Assembly: GCA_009746045.1 (NCBI GenBank)
Contig: RPFO01000080.1
Span: forward strand, 688,552 to 752,551
Direction of reading: 5' to 3'
Length of the DNA stretch: 64,000 nt
From: Mesostigma viride
Taxonomy: Eukaryota; Streptophyta; Mesostigmatophyceae; Mesostigmatales; Mesostigmataceae
Positions 10,175 to 21,839 of this stretch are shown here, piece by piece (positions within the stretch are counted from its first letter, which is position 1; each line of letters opens with the position of its first letter). Under the pieces are notes generated by a model. The model ran no database searches. It saw only the letters and a list, made by a program, of their open reading frames with translations, and was not told the origin of the DNA. Position numbers and translations under genes: made by a program.

Positions 10175-10859
10175 CTTATTTGACGATAGTTGGGCATCTC
10201 CTTCGGCAACGTCTTACTAATGCAGACAAGAACGATCACAAGCTCTTAATAACCTTAGAACCTGGCTCACCTCTCCCGATCCCCGAGATTGTTCACCTCT
10301 GACAGGCTCACACTTCCACGTAAATTCCTTTCTAGGTCAAAAACTCGAAGTAACATTCACAAAAGGCTCACCTCGTCCAATACCTGAGCTCCTCCTTTGA
10401 CAGGCTCAAACAAATACAGACAACAAGTGCTATCTTTTGATTAGCACCAAGGTGCTAATCAAAAGGCTCACCTCTTCCAATACCCGGGCATGTTCTCCTT
10501 CCACAGGCTCTAACAAATGCAGGCAAGAACAGCTACTAGATCTCGATCGTTTACCATAGGACTGGCTCGCCTTTTCCAATTGTTGAGCTTCTCCATGGAC
10601 AGGCTCTTACTAATACAGAGGTTTTGATAAGCACAGGACGGGCTAACCTCTTCCAATACTCGAGCTTCTCATTCGATAGGCTCTTACTAACAGAGACAAG
10701 AATGACTAGGTCTTTAATTAGCACAGGATGGGCTCACCTTCTCCAATACTCCAGCTTCTCCGTTGACAGGCTCTTCATCACCTCGCGCACGACACTCAGC
10801 GCGGTGGCCCCATGGGGTGGGCTCGCCGCCACCACGTCGAATATGCCGTGAGTGCATAA
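10175..10859 (-). CDS. Host gene fragment with tandem 33/36-nt mini-exons
   Basis: On the minus strand a 122-nt exon (10859-10738) encodes ...GATALSVVREVMK followed by SLSTEKLEYWR, and ends at AG|GTGAGC. Five mini-exons follow at 10680-10648, 10603-10571, 10507-10472, 10404-10372 and 10306-10271 (33, 33, 36, 33, 36 nt), separated by introns of 57, 44, 63, 67 and 65 nt. Each mini-exon starts after ..AG at CCTGTC or a variant and ends ..AG before GTGAGC, GTTAGC or GCGAGC. All are multiples of three, stop-free and in the same phase, and splice into S-L-S-x-E-K-L-x-Y-W-K repeats of 11 or 12 residues. Some introns contain CTAAT branch-like sites and pyrimidine tracts. A seventh unit at 10210-10175 has lost its acceptor (AC). 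The protein family is not recognised. Confidence 0.55.
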
Positions 10860-11785
10860 CTGGATGCCACGCAAATAAAAGCATCCAGTATTGATAACCC
10901 ATGGTAAGGTAAAACCCCAGGACAGCAGGTCAGTGGGCTTGACTAGAAACAGTTCAATCAAAGCCTTTTCAACACACAAGTTTGATAGCAGTGTAAAGAT
11001 AAGAGCTTCATATCAAATAGAGTTTAGCAGTAATAAATAGTAGGCAACGTGCCCTTTCCAGAGGGCGCATGTGTCACACGATGATGGGGAGAATTGGTAC
11101 AGTCCTTGCACTTTGGACATGTTGTTTACTGGTACAACAGATCCTGTGGCGCGGAGGACACAAGCCCAATATGCGAACCACTTGTCAGCAAAACCACACC
11201 CTGCGCCGAAGTTAGTCGGCATGACTAGCTGGCTCGCAGTCACTAGACGTGTTTACAGTCGCAGCTTACTCAACCTTGGGGGCGACCCCCCAGCAAGGCA
11301 CGCTCAGGGCCAGCAGATACTAAGGCAGATAGTGACGATGGTCCAAGGGAGCGATGCCTGACCTGGGATTGGGGGGGCCATCCTGGCATGGAAACTTGGG
11401 TCAAACCCTGGCGTGAAAGTTTGAGTTCAAGCCTACTCGAGAAATGGCTTGCCATCTCAGTTCTTCTGTTTTTCTTTCCTAATGGTAGTCATTTTTCGCA
11501 TTGCCGTGGCAGCACAATTGGCCTGCTGCTGGCCTAATGTTACAAACTTCCTTGCGCCATGTCACGATGACGATATTGTAACTCTTAGCATGCAGGGGGT
11601 GGCATATGAAATGCCCAGTGAATTCCACGCGCCAAAACGATGCATCCCTTGACGAATTGAGTGAACGAACTCACACGGATCCATCCCCCCCCCCAAAAAA
11701 TAACCAATTCCTGTCTACTTTCATGATTATTACCAGCCAAAGCAGCTGGCCATGCAACAATGCACAACAGTAAGCTAGCATATCC
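10860..11785. other. No recognisable gene
   Basis: This flanks the mini-exon gene on its 5' side and may contain further exons of it, but no frame or splice pattern is convincing. No repeats are visible. Confidence 0.3.
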
Positions 11786-11789
11786 TTGC

Positions 11790-12045
11790 ACAGTCTCGAC
11801 CCGCCCCCGCCCCGCCCCCGCCCCGCCCCTGCCCACCCACCCCTGGCACCCCCCACCCCACCCCCACCCCCACCCCCACCCCCACCCCCACCCCCCACCC
11901 CCACCCCCACCCCCCACCCCACCCCACCCCCACCCCACCCCCACCCCACCCCACCCCCACCCCACCCCCACCCCCACCACCCCACCCCACCCCACCCCAC
12001 CCCCACCCCACCCCCACCCCCACCCCCACCCCCACCCCCACACTA
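11790..12045. repeat. (CCCCAC)n / (CCCCG)n microsatellite
   Basis: A nearly pure C-rich tract of CCCCAC, CCCCA and CCCCCGCC units with few interruptions. The G-rich complementary strand can form G-quadruplexes. Proline/histidine-rich or glycine/valine/tryptophan-rich frames across it are artefacts. Confidence 0.95.
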
Positions 12046-12935
12046 CCACTTGGCACGAAAATTCAAAAGCTTCAAGTAAACGGTTATCAGAAATGTGTCT
12101 CTCCCCAATATCAATGAGCACTTCTCCCCCATATTGTATATTTCTACATCTCTACTCTCTACTCCAATACTGTAACATTCAAAGTTATATACTCTGAATC
12201 CTATGTTCTACGTTTTGTATTCTAGTAATGCAGGCGGGAAATAAAAAGGAGCAAATATAAAGAAAAAGAAGCATACTCGTCTGGCCAATGGCCGGTAGAG
12301 CAGAAACCCAGAAAGACCAGGAAGTGAGGAGTCCTATAAAGAGCGGAGTGACGCTAAAAGGGAGGCAGGGCGGTGGGGGGGGGGGGATGGAGAACATGAC
12401 CCTTTCAACTCATATTCACGATCTTATCATTTTTCTTCACTAGTGCGACACACCTCTCCGCAGCCATCGACGTGCCAGCCTGGAGAGCCAGGGGATTGAC
12501 AATTACAACAACGCGCCCACCGCCAACGCCGTCATGTCCGCCGATAGTACAAGCACATGCGGAGACAGGCAACAAAGAGGTGGGTCATATTAGGCAGGAA
12601 AAGTGAGTCAGATACAGATCAGCATGGGTCAAACAGACCAACGCGCAGTTCATATGCTGCCAGAGAATTCGGTATGTCTGGTCAGAAGTTGTCAAATGAC
12701 AAGTAAATGGGCCCAGCTAGCTTATAATTCAGCAGACTGGATGAAAATGATTGCTTAGATTCAGCAATGGGCGTGTCACGATTTCTATGGTCCTTGCGGC
12801 AAGAACCACAGCGCACAATCATGAAACTGGCGTGAAAGCATCCTGTAGGTGCCATCCAGGTAATGTTGGCGAGGTGCTCTTGGTACGATGTGCGGTATAA
12901 AGACGTGATGCATCGTTGTTGTTAGGCATGTGTGG
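12046..12935. other. No recognisable gene
   Basis: Mixed AT-rich and low-complexity sequence with no conserved domain or repeat family. A short G run lies near 12374-12386. Confidence 0.35.
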
Positions 12936-13330
12936 GGTAGCTTCCCTAGCGAGATATGGTGTGAGACAAGCAAGGCACCTTCTGCAGACAAAGTGGCACC
13001 TTCTGAGGAAAGTGTGGGGTGGATGCGGGGCACCTTGTGCAGACAAGTGCGGGTTGGATGCGGGGTACCTTCTGCAGCCAAGTGTGGGGTGGATGCGGGG
13101 CACCTTGTGCAGACAAGTGTACGTGGGGTGGATGCGGGGCACCTTGTGCAGACAAGTGTGGGGTGGATGCGGGGTACCTTGTGCAGACAAGTGTGGGGTG
13201 GATGCGGGGCACCTTGTGCAGACAAGACTGTGTGGGCCGGTGGACGCGGGGCGCCTTGTGCAGAAAAGTGTGGGGTCACTGGATGCGGGGCACCTTGTGC
13301 AGAAAAGTGTGGGGCGGATGCGGGGCACCT
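12936..13330. repeat. 33-bp minisatellite (GTGGGGTGGATGCGGGGCAC)
   Basis: About ten imperfect units carry the core GGATGCGGGGCACC-TTGTGCAGA-AAGTGTGGGGT. The period is close to a multiple of three, so several frames stay open; these are not genes. Confidence 0.9.
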
Positions 13331-13756
13331 ACAGTAGATATTTATGGTTCATCGGGTACCTTCTATATTTTGAATAGGGTACCTTCTGTAGACACGGTAT
13401 GCATTCCCAGCAGCGGGTGGTTGGAGATAGTGTTGACGCGGGGTGCTGACGGCATGGTGTCGCGCCCCTCGTATTGCCGGCCCAAGGCATAACACATCTC
13501 CCCATCAAGGACACAACCAGTGCCCACCTGCGCCACAACAGCAGGGGTGGTATAAATAGGATTTCTGAATCTTCAATCAAATGCTGGTTTTCTTGGGAGC
13601 TCAAGCGTCATAATATGATTTATATGAATAGAAATGTGGAACCAACCAGTGGCCTCCTGCAGCTCCACGGACTGAAACTACTGCTTGCTACAGAATGAGC
13701 AGGAGGCAACTTGTTAGCGGGCGATTTGTCCGTGCACTCCTGCACCGAAGGACCCA
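13331..13756. other. No recognisable gene
   Basis: Decayed edge of the minisatellite followed by unique sequence with no recognised feature, up to the CACTA-type terminus. Confidence 0.35.
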
Positions 13757-14135
13757 CACTAGGAGCCGGGTGTTGACAAAGTGTGACAATGCTTGACATG
13801 TCAGGTTGATAAAGTGTGACAAAGTGTGACAAAGTGTGACATGTCACTTGACAAAAGTTGACAAAAGCTATACAAATGTTGACAAAACCATGACATATCA
13901 GGTCGATTTTACAAGACAATTCTTGACAAATTATCAAGGTGAAAGTGTCAAAAAATGTCACACATTGTCAACGTCACGCATTGTCAACATGAGAGTGAGA
14001 TTTTATCACATTTTATCACACCACAATTAGTGACATTTGTGCACATTTATCACAACACAAACGTTGATATATCACAGACAATCCTGAAAATTTATCAGGA
14101 CTATAAAACAGACAAAAAGTGACAAAAAGTGACAA
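13757..14135 (+). mobile_element. CACTA-type left end with TGACA subterminal repeats
   Basis: Starts CACTAGGAGCCGGGTGTTGA. The first 33 bp are repeated perfectly, in inverted orientation, at 47296-47328. It is followed by about 375 bp packed with TTGACA, GTGACA and TGTCA words in both orientations, as in the subterminal regions of CACTA/EnSpm transposons, where transposase binds. The two bases outside both ends are CA. No transposase gene is visible inside, so superfamily assignment rests on end sequence and architecture only. Confidence 0.6.
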
Positions 14136-14884
14136 AAACCAGTGAAATTTTCCTTTTTATTACAAAATAAGCATTACTTAATGCTGACAGCAACAACGAT
14201 TGTCTCGTAGGCAAATTTTGGACGGCAGCCCATTGCGTTGCGTGCAGCCCGTTGTGAGCATGACTTCCACGGAAAGCTCTAAATGCTTGCAAAGAATTTG
14301 CAGGCAGCCGCCCGTTGGGTATATTGTGTGCAGCCGTCATTTGCGGATGTCATTTTGATTAAAAGCTCTCGACTCTCCTGTAAAACACAAAAAAGATGCA
14401 GAGGTGGAAATAACATCAATGTATACATGGTTGTTGTCAGTTGTGCAACATTAAAGAGGCAGATTACGTTCAAAAAACCTGTACAAAAACTGCCCTCTCT
14501 TGCTGCAAATGCAAAGAAGAAAGCACTGATCTATTCGGAACAAAAAAGGTAGCTGCAGGCAAACATACACTGCGCAAAGAAAACACCTCATCACACAGAT
14601 TCAAAGACAAACCTGAGCAACCCGTGCATGGAACCTAGACGAGTCCGCCGGCTACGTCGATGACGACGATGGTGAGGATGCATATGGCACCAGAACAGCC
14701 GAGACTTCCTGCGGAAGAAAAACAAAAATTATGAATGTTTATTCGTAGTCAATAACAAATTTATTACGGTATCCATTGTGTACGAAATCTGGAGCATATG
14801 TTATGTTAATCGATTAGCTACGCAAGCACACTTCCTTAAGAGGGCATAACGATTGCAAGGTGCTTAAAACCCACCACAAGGAAT
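14136..14884. other. No recognisable gene
   Basis: Moderately AT-rich sequence with short frames only. Nothing is recognised on either strand. Confidence 0.35.
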
Positions 14885-16815
14885 TATTAAGCTGCCCCAC
14901 CTGCCCCCCATGACAAGGAAAAACTAACCCATTTGCCTACCCCCATGACGCGGAATAATGTCCCCCCCATACCTGTCCCCCATGACAAGGAACAAGCCCC
15001 CCTGCCTGCCCCCCATGACAAGGATTAACCCCCCTGCCTGCCCCCCATGACAACGATTAACGCCCCCCGCCTGGCCCCCAATACAAGGAATAATTACGCC
15101 CCCTACCTGCCCCCCATGGGCATGACAAGGAATCATTGACCCCCCCTGCCTGCCCCCCACGACAAGGAACAACTAACCCCCGCTACCTGCCCCCCACGAC
15201 AAGGAATCATTGCCCCCCCCTATCTGCCCCCTGTGACAAGGAATAATTAACACTCCCTGCCTGCCCCCCACGACAAGAATCATCCGCCCCCCCTGCCTGC
15301 CCCCCACGACAAGAATCATCCCCCCCCTGCCTGCCCCCATAACAAGGAGCACTTGACGCCCCCTACATGCCCCCCACGACAAGGAATCATTGCCCCCCCC
15401 TGCATGTCCCCCATGACAAGGATTAACTACCCCCCCTGCCTGCCCCTAATTACAAGGAAAAATTACCCACGCAGCCTGCCCCCCATGTGACAAGGATTAG
15501 CCCCCTCTGCCTGAACCCCCATGACAAGGGATAATCACCCCCCCCGCCTGCCCCCCATGACAAGGAGTTACCCCCCCCCTGCCTGCCCCCCGTGACAATG
15601 AATCATTACCCCCCTGCCTGCACCATATTACAAGGAATAATTAAGCCCCGGCCCCTGCCTGCCCCCCATGAAAAGGCAATCTACCCCCCCTGCCTGCCCC
15701 CCATGACAAGGAGTAACCCCCACCCCTGCCTACCCCCCATGACAAGGAATGATTAACTGCCTGCCCCCCATGAAAAGGCAATCAACCCTCCCTGTCCGCA
15801 ACAAGACAAATGTAAAAGAAAAACAAAAATGATGAATGCTTGAAAGTACACGAACAGAAACATAACGCGGCCCATTGCTACAAGATTTAGAGCATATGCT
15901 CTGTTAATCATTTAGCTACAAAATCGCCGTTTCGTAAGGGAGGACAACTGACTGTGAGGTACTTTCAATCCCATGACAAGAAATTTTTAAGCTTTTCTGC
16001 ATGCCCCCATGACAAGGAATAATTAACCTGTCCTGCCTGCCCCCATGGCAAGGAAAAATTATTACCCCCGCCTTCTCCCACCCCACGACAGGAAATCATT
16101 TACCTCCCTTGCCTTCCCCTCATGACAAGGAATAAGAAACCCGTCCTGCCTGCCCCCCATGGACACAAGGAATCGTTAACCCCCCCTGCCTTCCCCCACC
16201 CCATGACAGGGAATCATTAACCCCCCCTGCCTTCGCCCACCCCACTACAGGGTATCATGAGCCCCCCCTGCCGTCCCCTCATGACAAGAACAATTAACCC
16301 GTCCTGCCTGCCCCCCATGACAAGGAATAAATGTATATGCAATGCGCCTGCCCCCCATGACAAGGAATAAGTAACCCGTCCTGCCTGCCTCCCATGACAA
16401 GGAGTGATTAACCCGTTCTGCCTGTCACCATAAAAAGGAATAATTCACCCGCCCTGCCTGCCCCCAAGACAAGGAATTACTAACCCGTCCCGCCTGCCCC
16501 CATGACAAGGAATAATTAACAGGTCCAGCCTGCCCCCCATGACACGGAATAATTGACCCGTCCTGCCTGCCCCCATGACAAGGAATAAGTGACCCGTCCT
16601 GCCTGCCCCCATGAAAAGGAATTATTAACCCGTCCTGCCTGCCCCTAATGACAAGGAATAATTAACCCGCCCTGCCTGCCCCCATGAAAAGGAACAATTA
16701 ACCCGTCCTGCCTGCCCCCCATGACAAGGAATAATTAACTTGTCCTGCCTGCCCCCATGACAAGGAATAAGTAACCCGTCCTGTATGCCCCCATGACAAG
16801 GAATAATCCTCACCC
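14885..16815. repeat. Long 28-33-bp minisatellite (CCTGCCCCCCATGACAAGGA)
   Basis: About 1.9 kb of imperfect tandem units with the core CCTGCC-CCCCATGACAAGGA-TAATTAACC. A short non-repeat interruption at about 15795-15960 splits it into two sub-arrays with different variants: a CCCCCC-rich left half and a CCCGT-rich right half. Units differ in length, so reading frames through them are broken. Confidence 0.9.
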
Positions 16816-17532
16816 CTCGGCAAAAATGCCATGTAAAGGGAGTTAAAAACAACAGGAGGCACTGCATGCGATTCCACCTACAGCACGGTGATATCCTCAG
16901 TATAGACCCTATGTATGGGATCGTAACCACTACTCACCACAAGTCTCAAGCAGGAGCCAGTCTCAGCCATTCGCGGGTAGGCCGCATGCCCGTCCGACGG
17001 TGTCAGTCACCCGCAAGTACACGCGCAAAATGGAAGAGGAAACGGCAACACAAATGTATACATATGATGACGAGCACGGAAAGCACCATGGTAATGAAAG
17101 CATTCAGAGAATACACATTAAAATCTCTGAAATACGTGGCAAGCTTTACCCGCAACGAAACGGCCCTACACATTCGAGCACGGGATGCTAACTATATTCG
17201 TGTTGTTAGTTAAACCGTACGACAAAAATTCGCTGACCGTGGTGCCGTTGAAGGAGCTTGGCGCGCTCCAGACGTCCTGTTCGAGCTGCGTTACAGCATA
17301 AAGAGCTGCTTGGCTCAGGACTGCACACGTTTCTCCCTCAATGGCTACCACCATGTCCTAGCTCAGCATACATACATCGACAGTGCACCTACATCGTTAC
17401 TGATAGCGGTTGCTGAAGAAATCACATCACTTCGAGGGCCTGCAACATCTCCTATTGCACAATCTTGGATGGCGCTCACTGCTTACATAGAACTTCGGTG
17501 AGTGGCCCCGTTGCTCGAGCCCTCTCTGCCCG
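16816..17532. other. Unique left flank of the giant inverted element
   Basis: No gene is identified. The bases CTCTCTGCCC immediately before 17533 reappear immediately after 42493, so this is the left flank of the proposed insertion. A possible 5' splice site, CGGTGAGT, lies at about 17497. Confidence 0.4.
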
Positions 17533-18261
17533 GTATTTCTTATTCCGGGGCCCAATGGCCGGCGCCGCGCCAGACTCGCCCGCCTTTGGGCTTTGGGCGT
17601 CTTGGAATTTGGCTTTGGGCGTCTTGGAAGTTGGCTTTGGGCGTTTGCTCTTTTGGCAGATTTCTACACTACACTGGTACTACGTAAAAAAGCACAGACT
17701 GGTGCGGCGTAACATTTTTAAACTTGGTAAAATTACCGCCGCACAGCCAGCCAGAACTGGACAAGGTGATGGCCGCAAGTAGTCGTTGCTGGGCTATCGT
17801 ATTTGTAGCATGGGGCGTTTCACCGAGTCTACGGTTAGCATGATGGGGAGGATTCCTAACCTTCATTATGTGGGTTAAGTAGGGGTGCTCATAGTGGCCG
17901 GTTTCCCTCGCTTCCTTGTAAACCAGGCTCTGTGTCAAGATCACAGACGACCGGGTAAGTAGTTGTTCCAGTCTGTTCTAGTTTGTATGACGCCTGCTAT
18001 TAGGCGTTCTTGTTATTGTCGTTCATCATCGCCGTGACCGTCGTGGCCAGCAGCGTGCTTTTTTTACATACCCGGATGGTGTCGACTTGTTTATTGATAG
18101 CGCATTGGTGAATATCGCTGCATGGAGGAATATCGGCTACAACCCGCGGGAAAGTGCTGGCTCCAATGTGCTTTTTGTATGCAGGATGACGGCACTGCCA
18201 AGCCGGAGACGAATATGACGCTCGTTATAATGCCAGTCATTCAGACCGACTGCGCGACTAG

Positions 18262-18690
18262 TTGTGGGATACACGTTCCTGGTTGTGGGATGTGTTCCTT
18301 GTTTTGGGATACTTGTTCCTGGTTGTGGGATGCACTTTCCTGGTTGTGGGATGTGTTCCTGGTTGTGGGATACTTGTTCCTGGTGGTGGGAAATTCGTTC
18401 GTGGTTGTGGGATACATGTTCCTGGTTGTGGGAAACACGTTCCTGGTTGTAAGATACTTGTTCCTGGTTGTGGGATACACGTTCCTAGTTGTGGGATAGT
18501 CGTTCCTGGTTGTGGGATGCACGTTCCTGGTTGTGGGATGCACGTTCCTGGTTGTAGGATACTTGTTCTTGGTTGTGGGATACACGTTCCTAGTTCAGTT
18601 GTGGGATACTCGTTCCTGGTTGTGGGATGGGTTCCTGGTTGTGGGATAGTCGAGCCTAGTTGTGGGATGTGTTCCTGGTCCAAATATAAA
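18262..18690 (+). repeat. 21-bp minisatellite, arm A (TTCCTGGTTGTGGGATACACG)
   Basis: About 20 units of GTTCCTGGTTGTGGGA plus a variable AAACAC, TACACG, TACTT or TGT tail. It is the same array as at 28855-29920 and 40000-41765, but much shorter. The 21-bp period keeps frames open on both strands, so the apparent proteins are artefacts. Confidence 0.95.
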
Positions 18691-19125
18691 GGGGCACGGG
18701 CATTAGCGATAGCAGAGGGGGCTGGGGAATAACGTTAGCAGAGGGGCACGGGCACTAACGTTAGTGAAGGGGCACGGGCGCTAACGTTAGTGAAGGGGCA
18801 CGGGCACTAACGTTAGCAGAGGGGGCTGGGCACTAACGTTAGTAAAGGAGCACGGGCACTAACGTTAGCAGAGGGGCACGAGCACTAAAGTTTGTAAAGG
18901 GGCGCGGGCACTTACGTTAGCAGAGGGGGCTGGGGAATAACGTTAGTGAAGGGGCACGGGCACTAACGTTAGCAGAGGGGGGGGGAGGGGGGGGGCACTA
19001 ACGTTAATAAAGGAGCACGGGCACTAACGTTAGCAGAGGGGCACGAGCACTAAAGTTTGTAAAGGGGTGCGGGCACTAACGTTAGCAGAGGGGGCTGGGG
19101 AATAACGTTAGTGAAGGGGGGTGGG

Positions 19126-19385
19126 ACTCTCCCGTCTTGGACTGCCATGCAGGACAAGACACGGCGGAAGAAGATTGTCAAGGCGCACACGCCCGACCCT
19201 GTGGGCAAGCCCCCTCCCCCCAAGCGGAGGAGGCGTTTTGATGAGTAGTGTAGTTAGTATTTTCTAGATAGCTTAGAGTTAGGATAGTTCGATCAGGCGG
19301 CTTCCTCCACCCCATCCATCACGGAATATGTGCTACATGATCTCCCCACGGAGGCATGTTATAATTTAATTTAATTTAATTTTTT
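19126..19385 (+). mobile_element. LINE family 1 3' end, TSD AAGGGGGGTGGG
   Basis: A 260-bp 5'-truncated insertion containing the last coding stretch (CCCAAGCGGAGGAGGCGTTT), the 3' UTR and a TTTAA-type tail. It matches, in reverse complement, 3442-3700. The 12-bp duplication at 19114-19125 and 19386-19397 marks its insertion into the TAACGTTA array. It is absent from the right arm. Confidence 0.9.
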
Positions 19386-19464
19386 AAGGGGGGTGGGCAT
19401 TAACGATAACAGGGGGGGAGGGCACTTACGTTAGCAGAGGGGGCTGTGGACTAACGTTAGTAAA

Positions 19465-19737
19465 TTAATTTATTAATTAATAGACACGTGACTGCGTCAC
19501 GTGAGCATAAGTCCTCAGTGGGAGGGGAACATGGGATGGAATGGATGGTGTAAGCTATCTAGGTCCTAGTTACAGGGGTGTGGGCACCGCGGCCCGAATC
19601 GCTATGAATGCCATACTTGGTCACACGCGGAGCCCCCACAGGCTTGGGGGTGGTAGATCCTTCATCACTACTTGCCATCTATCCTTGCGTACCATCTGCC
19701 TCCATATTACAGACAAACCAGGAGGCTGCCCGGGGCC
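19465..19737 (-). mobile_element. LINE family 2 3' end, TSD GTTAGTAAA
   Basis: A minus-strand 273-bp LINE 3' UTR with an AT-rich TTAATTAATAAATTAA tail. It nearly matches 50090-50340. The 9-bp duplication at 19456-19464 and 19738-19746 is made of array sequence. Confidence 0.85.
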
Positions 19738-19957
19738 GTTAGTAAAGGGGGGAGGGAATTAACGATAGTAGAGGGGGGAGGGGCACGTACTTACGTTAGC
19801 AGACGGGTGTGGGACCTTACGTTAACAGAGGGTGTGTGGGAATTAACGTTAGCCGAGGGGGTGGGCACTAACGTTAGCAGAGGGGTGTGGAAACTAACGT
19901 TAGAAGAGGGGTGTGGAAACTAACGTTAGCAGAGGGGGTGTGGGAATTAACGTTAGG

Positions 19958-21290
19958 GCCGCGCACTGCCGGCAGTTACCACTCCCTGTGATGATTGCAT
20001 GGCTGGCTTGTGGGTTCTTGCATGGGGTAGCACTGCCGGCAGTTACCACTCCTTGATGACTGCATGTCCCCGGCTTGTGTGTTCTTGCATGGGGTGGCAC
20101 TGCCGGCAGTTACCACTCCTTGTGATGACTGCATGTCCCCTTTATGCAAGGATGGCTTGTGGGGTCTTGCATGGCGTGGCACTGCCGGCAGTTACCACTC
20201 CTTGTGATGACTGCATGTCCCCTTTATGCAAGGACGGCTTGTAGGGTCTTGCATGGCGTGGAACTGCCGGCAGTTACCGCTCCTTGTGATGACTGCATGT
20301 CCCCTTGACGCAAGGATGGCTTGTGGGGTCTTGCATGGCGTGGCACTGCCGGCAGTTACCACTCCTTGATGACTGCATGTCCCCGGCTTGTGTGTTCTTG
20401 CATGGGGTGGCACTGCCGGCAGTTACCACTCCTTGTGATGACTGCATGTCCCCTTTATGCAAGGATGGCTTGTGGGGTCTTGCATGGCGTGGCACTGCCG
20501 GCAGTTACCACTCCTTGTGATGACTGCATGTCCCCTTGACGCAAGGATGGCTTGTGGGGTCTTGCATGGGGTGGCACTGCCGGCAGTTACCACTCCTTGT
20601 GATGACTGCATGTCCCCGGCTTGTGTCTTCTTGCATGGGGTGGCACTGCCGGCAGTTACCACTCCTTGTGATGACTGCATGTCCCCTTTATGCAAGGATG
20701 GCTTGTGGGGTCTTGCATGGGGTGGCACTGCCGGCAGTTACCGCTCCTTGTGATGACTGCATGTCCCCTTGACGCAAGGATGGCTTGTGGGGTCTTGCAT
20801 GGCGTGGCACTGCCGGCAGTTACCACTCCTTGTGATGACTGCATGACAGTCCCCGGCTTGTGTCTTCTTGCATGGGGTGGCACTGCCGGCAGTTACCACT
20901 CCTTGTGATGACTGCATGTCCCCTTTATGCAAGGATGGCTTGTGGGGTCTTGCATGGGGTGGCACTGCCGGCAGTTACCACTCCTTGTGATGACTGCATG
21001 TCCCCTTGACGCAAGGATGGCTTGTGGGGTCTTGCATGGCGTGGCACTGCCGGCAGTTACCACTCCTTGTGATGACTGCATGTCCCCGGCTTGTGTCTTC
21101 TTGCATGGGGTGGCACTGCCGGCAGTTACCACTCCTTGTGATGACTGCATGTCCCCTTTATGCAAGGACGGCTTGTAGGGTCTTGCATGGCGTGGCACTG
21201 CCGGCAGTTACCGCTCCTTGTGATGACTGCATGTCCCCTTGACGCAAGGATGGCTTGTGGGGTCTTGCATGGGGTGGCACTGCCGGCAGA
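19958..21290 (+). repeat. ACTGCCGGCAGT tandem array, arm A
   Basis: Units of mostly 82-118 bp, each opening with the 12-bp palindrome ACTGCCGGCAGT and continuing TACCACTCCTTGTGATGACTG, CATGTCCCC and CTTGCATGG-GTGGC. Two unit types alternate (with or without TTTATGCAAGGATGG). About 1.3 kb here against about 0.38 kb in the right arm (38855-39235). Confidence 0.95.
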
Positions 21291-21665
21291 GGATACTTGT
21301 TCCTGGTTGTGGGATACACGTTCCTAGTTGTGGGATAGTCGTTCCTGGTTATGTGATACTTGTTCCTGGTGGTGGGAAACACGTTCCTGGTTGTGGGATA
21401 CTCGTTCCTGGTTGTGGGATGCACGTTCCTGGTTGTGGGGTACTTGTTCCTTCATTTCATGTTCGCCGTTATTCCTCCACGCACATCAAGATAGCTATTA
21501 AATATTCCCTTGTACATCTAATGATGCTACGTCTTGGCTATGCTCACATTACTTGCCCACGCTCCTTGTTATGATAAGCTCACATGGGTCTCATTGCACC
21601 CACATATCTTGCAGGATCGTTTAGCGTGTCCGATTGCAGCTGTGGCATTAATTAATTAATTAATT

Positions 21666-21814
21666 AGACTCGTGCTCCCGTTTGGGAGTCACGCAGCTGT
21701 GGCATGCCTCTAGCATGAAGGAGAAAGGGGGTCTATGACCTTCCTTCCTGTTGTGCAAACAAAGGGATGAAAGGCAGTTCGGGCTCCGTGACTCCCCAAC
21801 GGGAGCACGAGTCT
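21666..21814. mobile_element. Small MITE, arm A (TIR AGACTCGTGCTCCCGTT)
   Basis: About 149 bp with near-perfect inverted ends of about 28 bp, flanked by TTAATTAA-type sequence on both sides. A TA or TTAA target is therefore plausible (Tc1/mariner- or piggyBac-like). The other arm carries it at 38306-38454, so it predates the arm duplication. Confidence 0.75.
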
Positions 21815-21839
21815 AATTAGTTAATTAATTAATTACCTA

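Larger units (their letters stand above)
18691..19957 (+). repeat. TAACGTTA tandem array, arm A
   Basis: Units of about 25-28 bp with GGGCACTAACGTTAGCAGAG or GTAAAGG variants. The 8-bp palindrome TAACGTTA sits once per unit. The array is interrupted by two TSD-flanked LINE 3' ends. The same array appears in the central copy (29950-30206) and right arm (39240-39990). Confidence 0.9.

Noticed and set aside
12785-13492. Several 130-169-codon frames on both strands
   Set aside because: They follow the 33-bp minisatellite, whose period is a multiple of three.
14885-16815. CRISPR-like array
   Set aside because: Spacers are not unique and not of constant length; the whole unit is repeated. The context is a eukaryotic minisatellite.
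17465-17782. Conserved 90-105-codon frame at three element termini (also 28095-28357 and 42243-42524)
   Set aside because: The sequence is repeated because the element terminus is repeated. The frame enters from different flanks and has no domain; the TTTGGGCGTCTTGGAA tandem words explain its openness.
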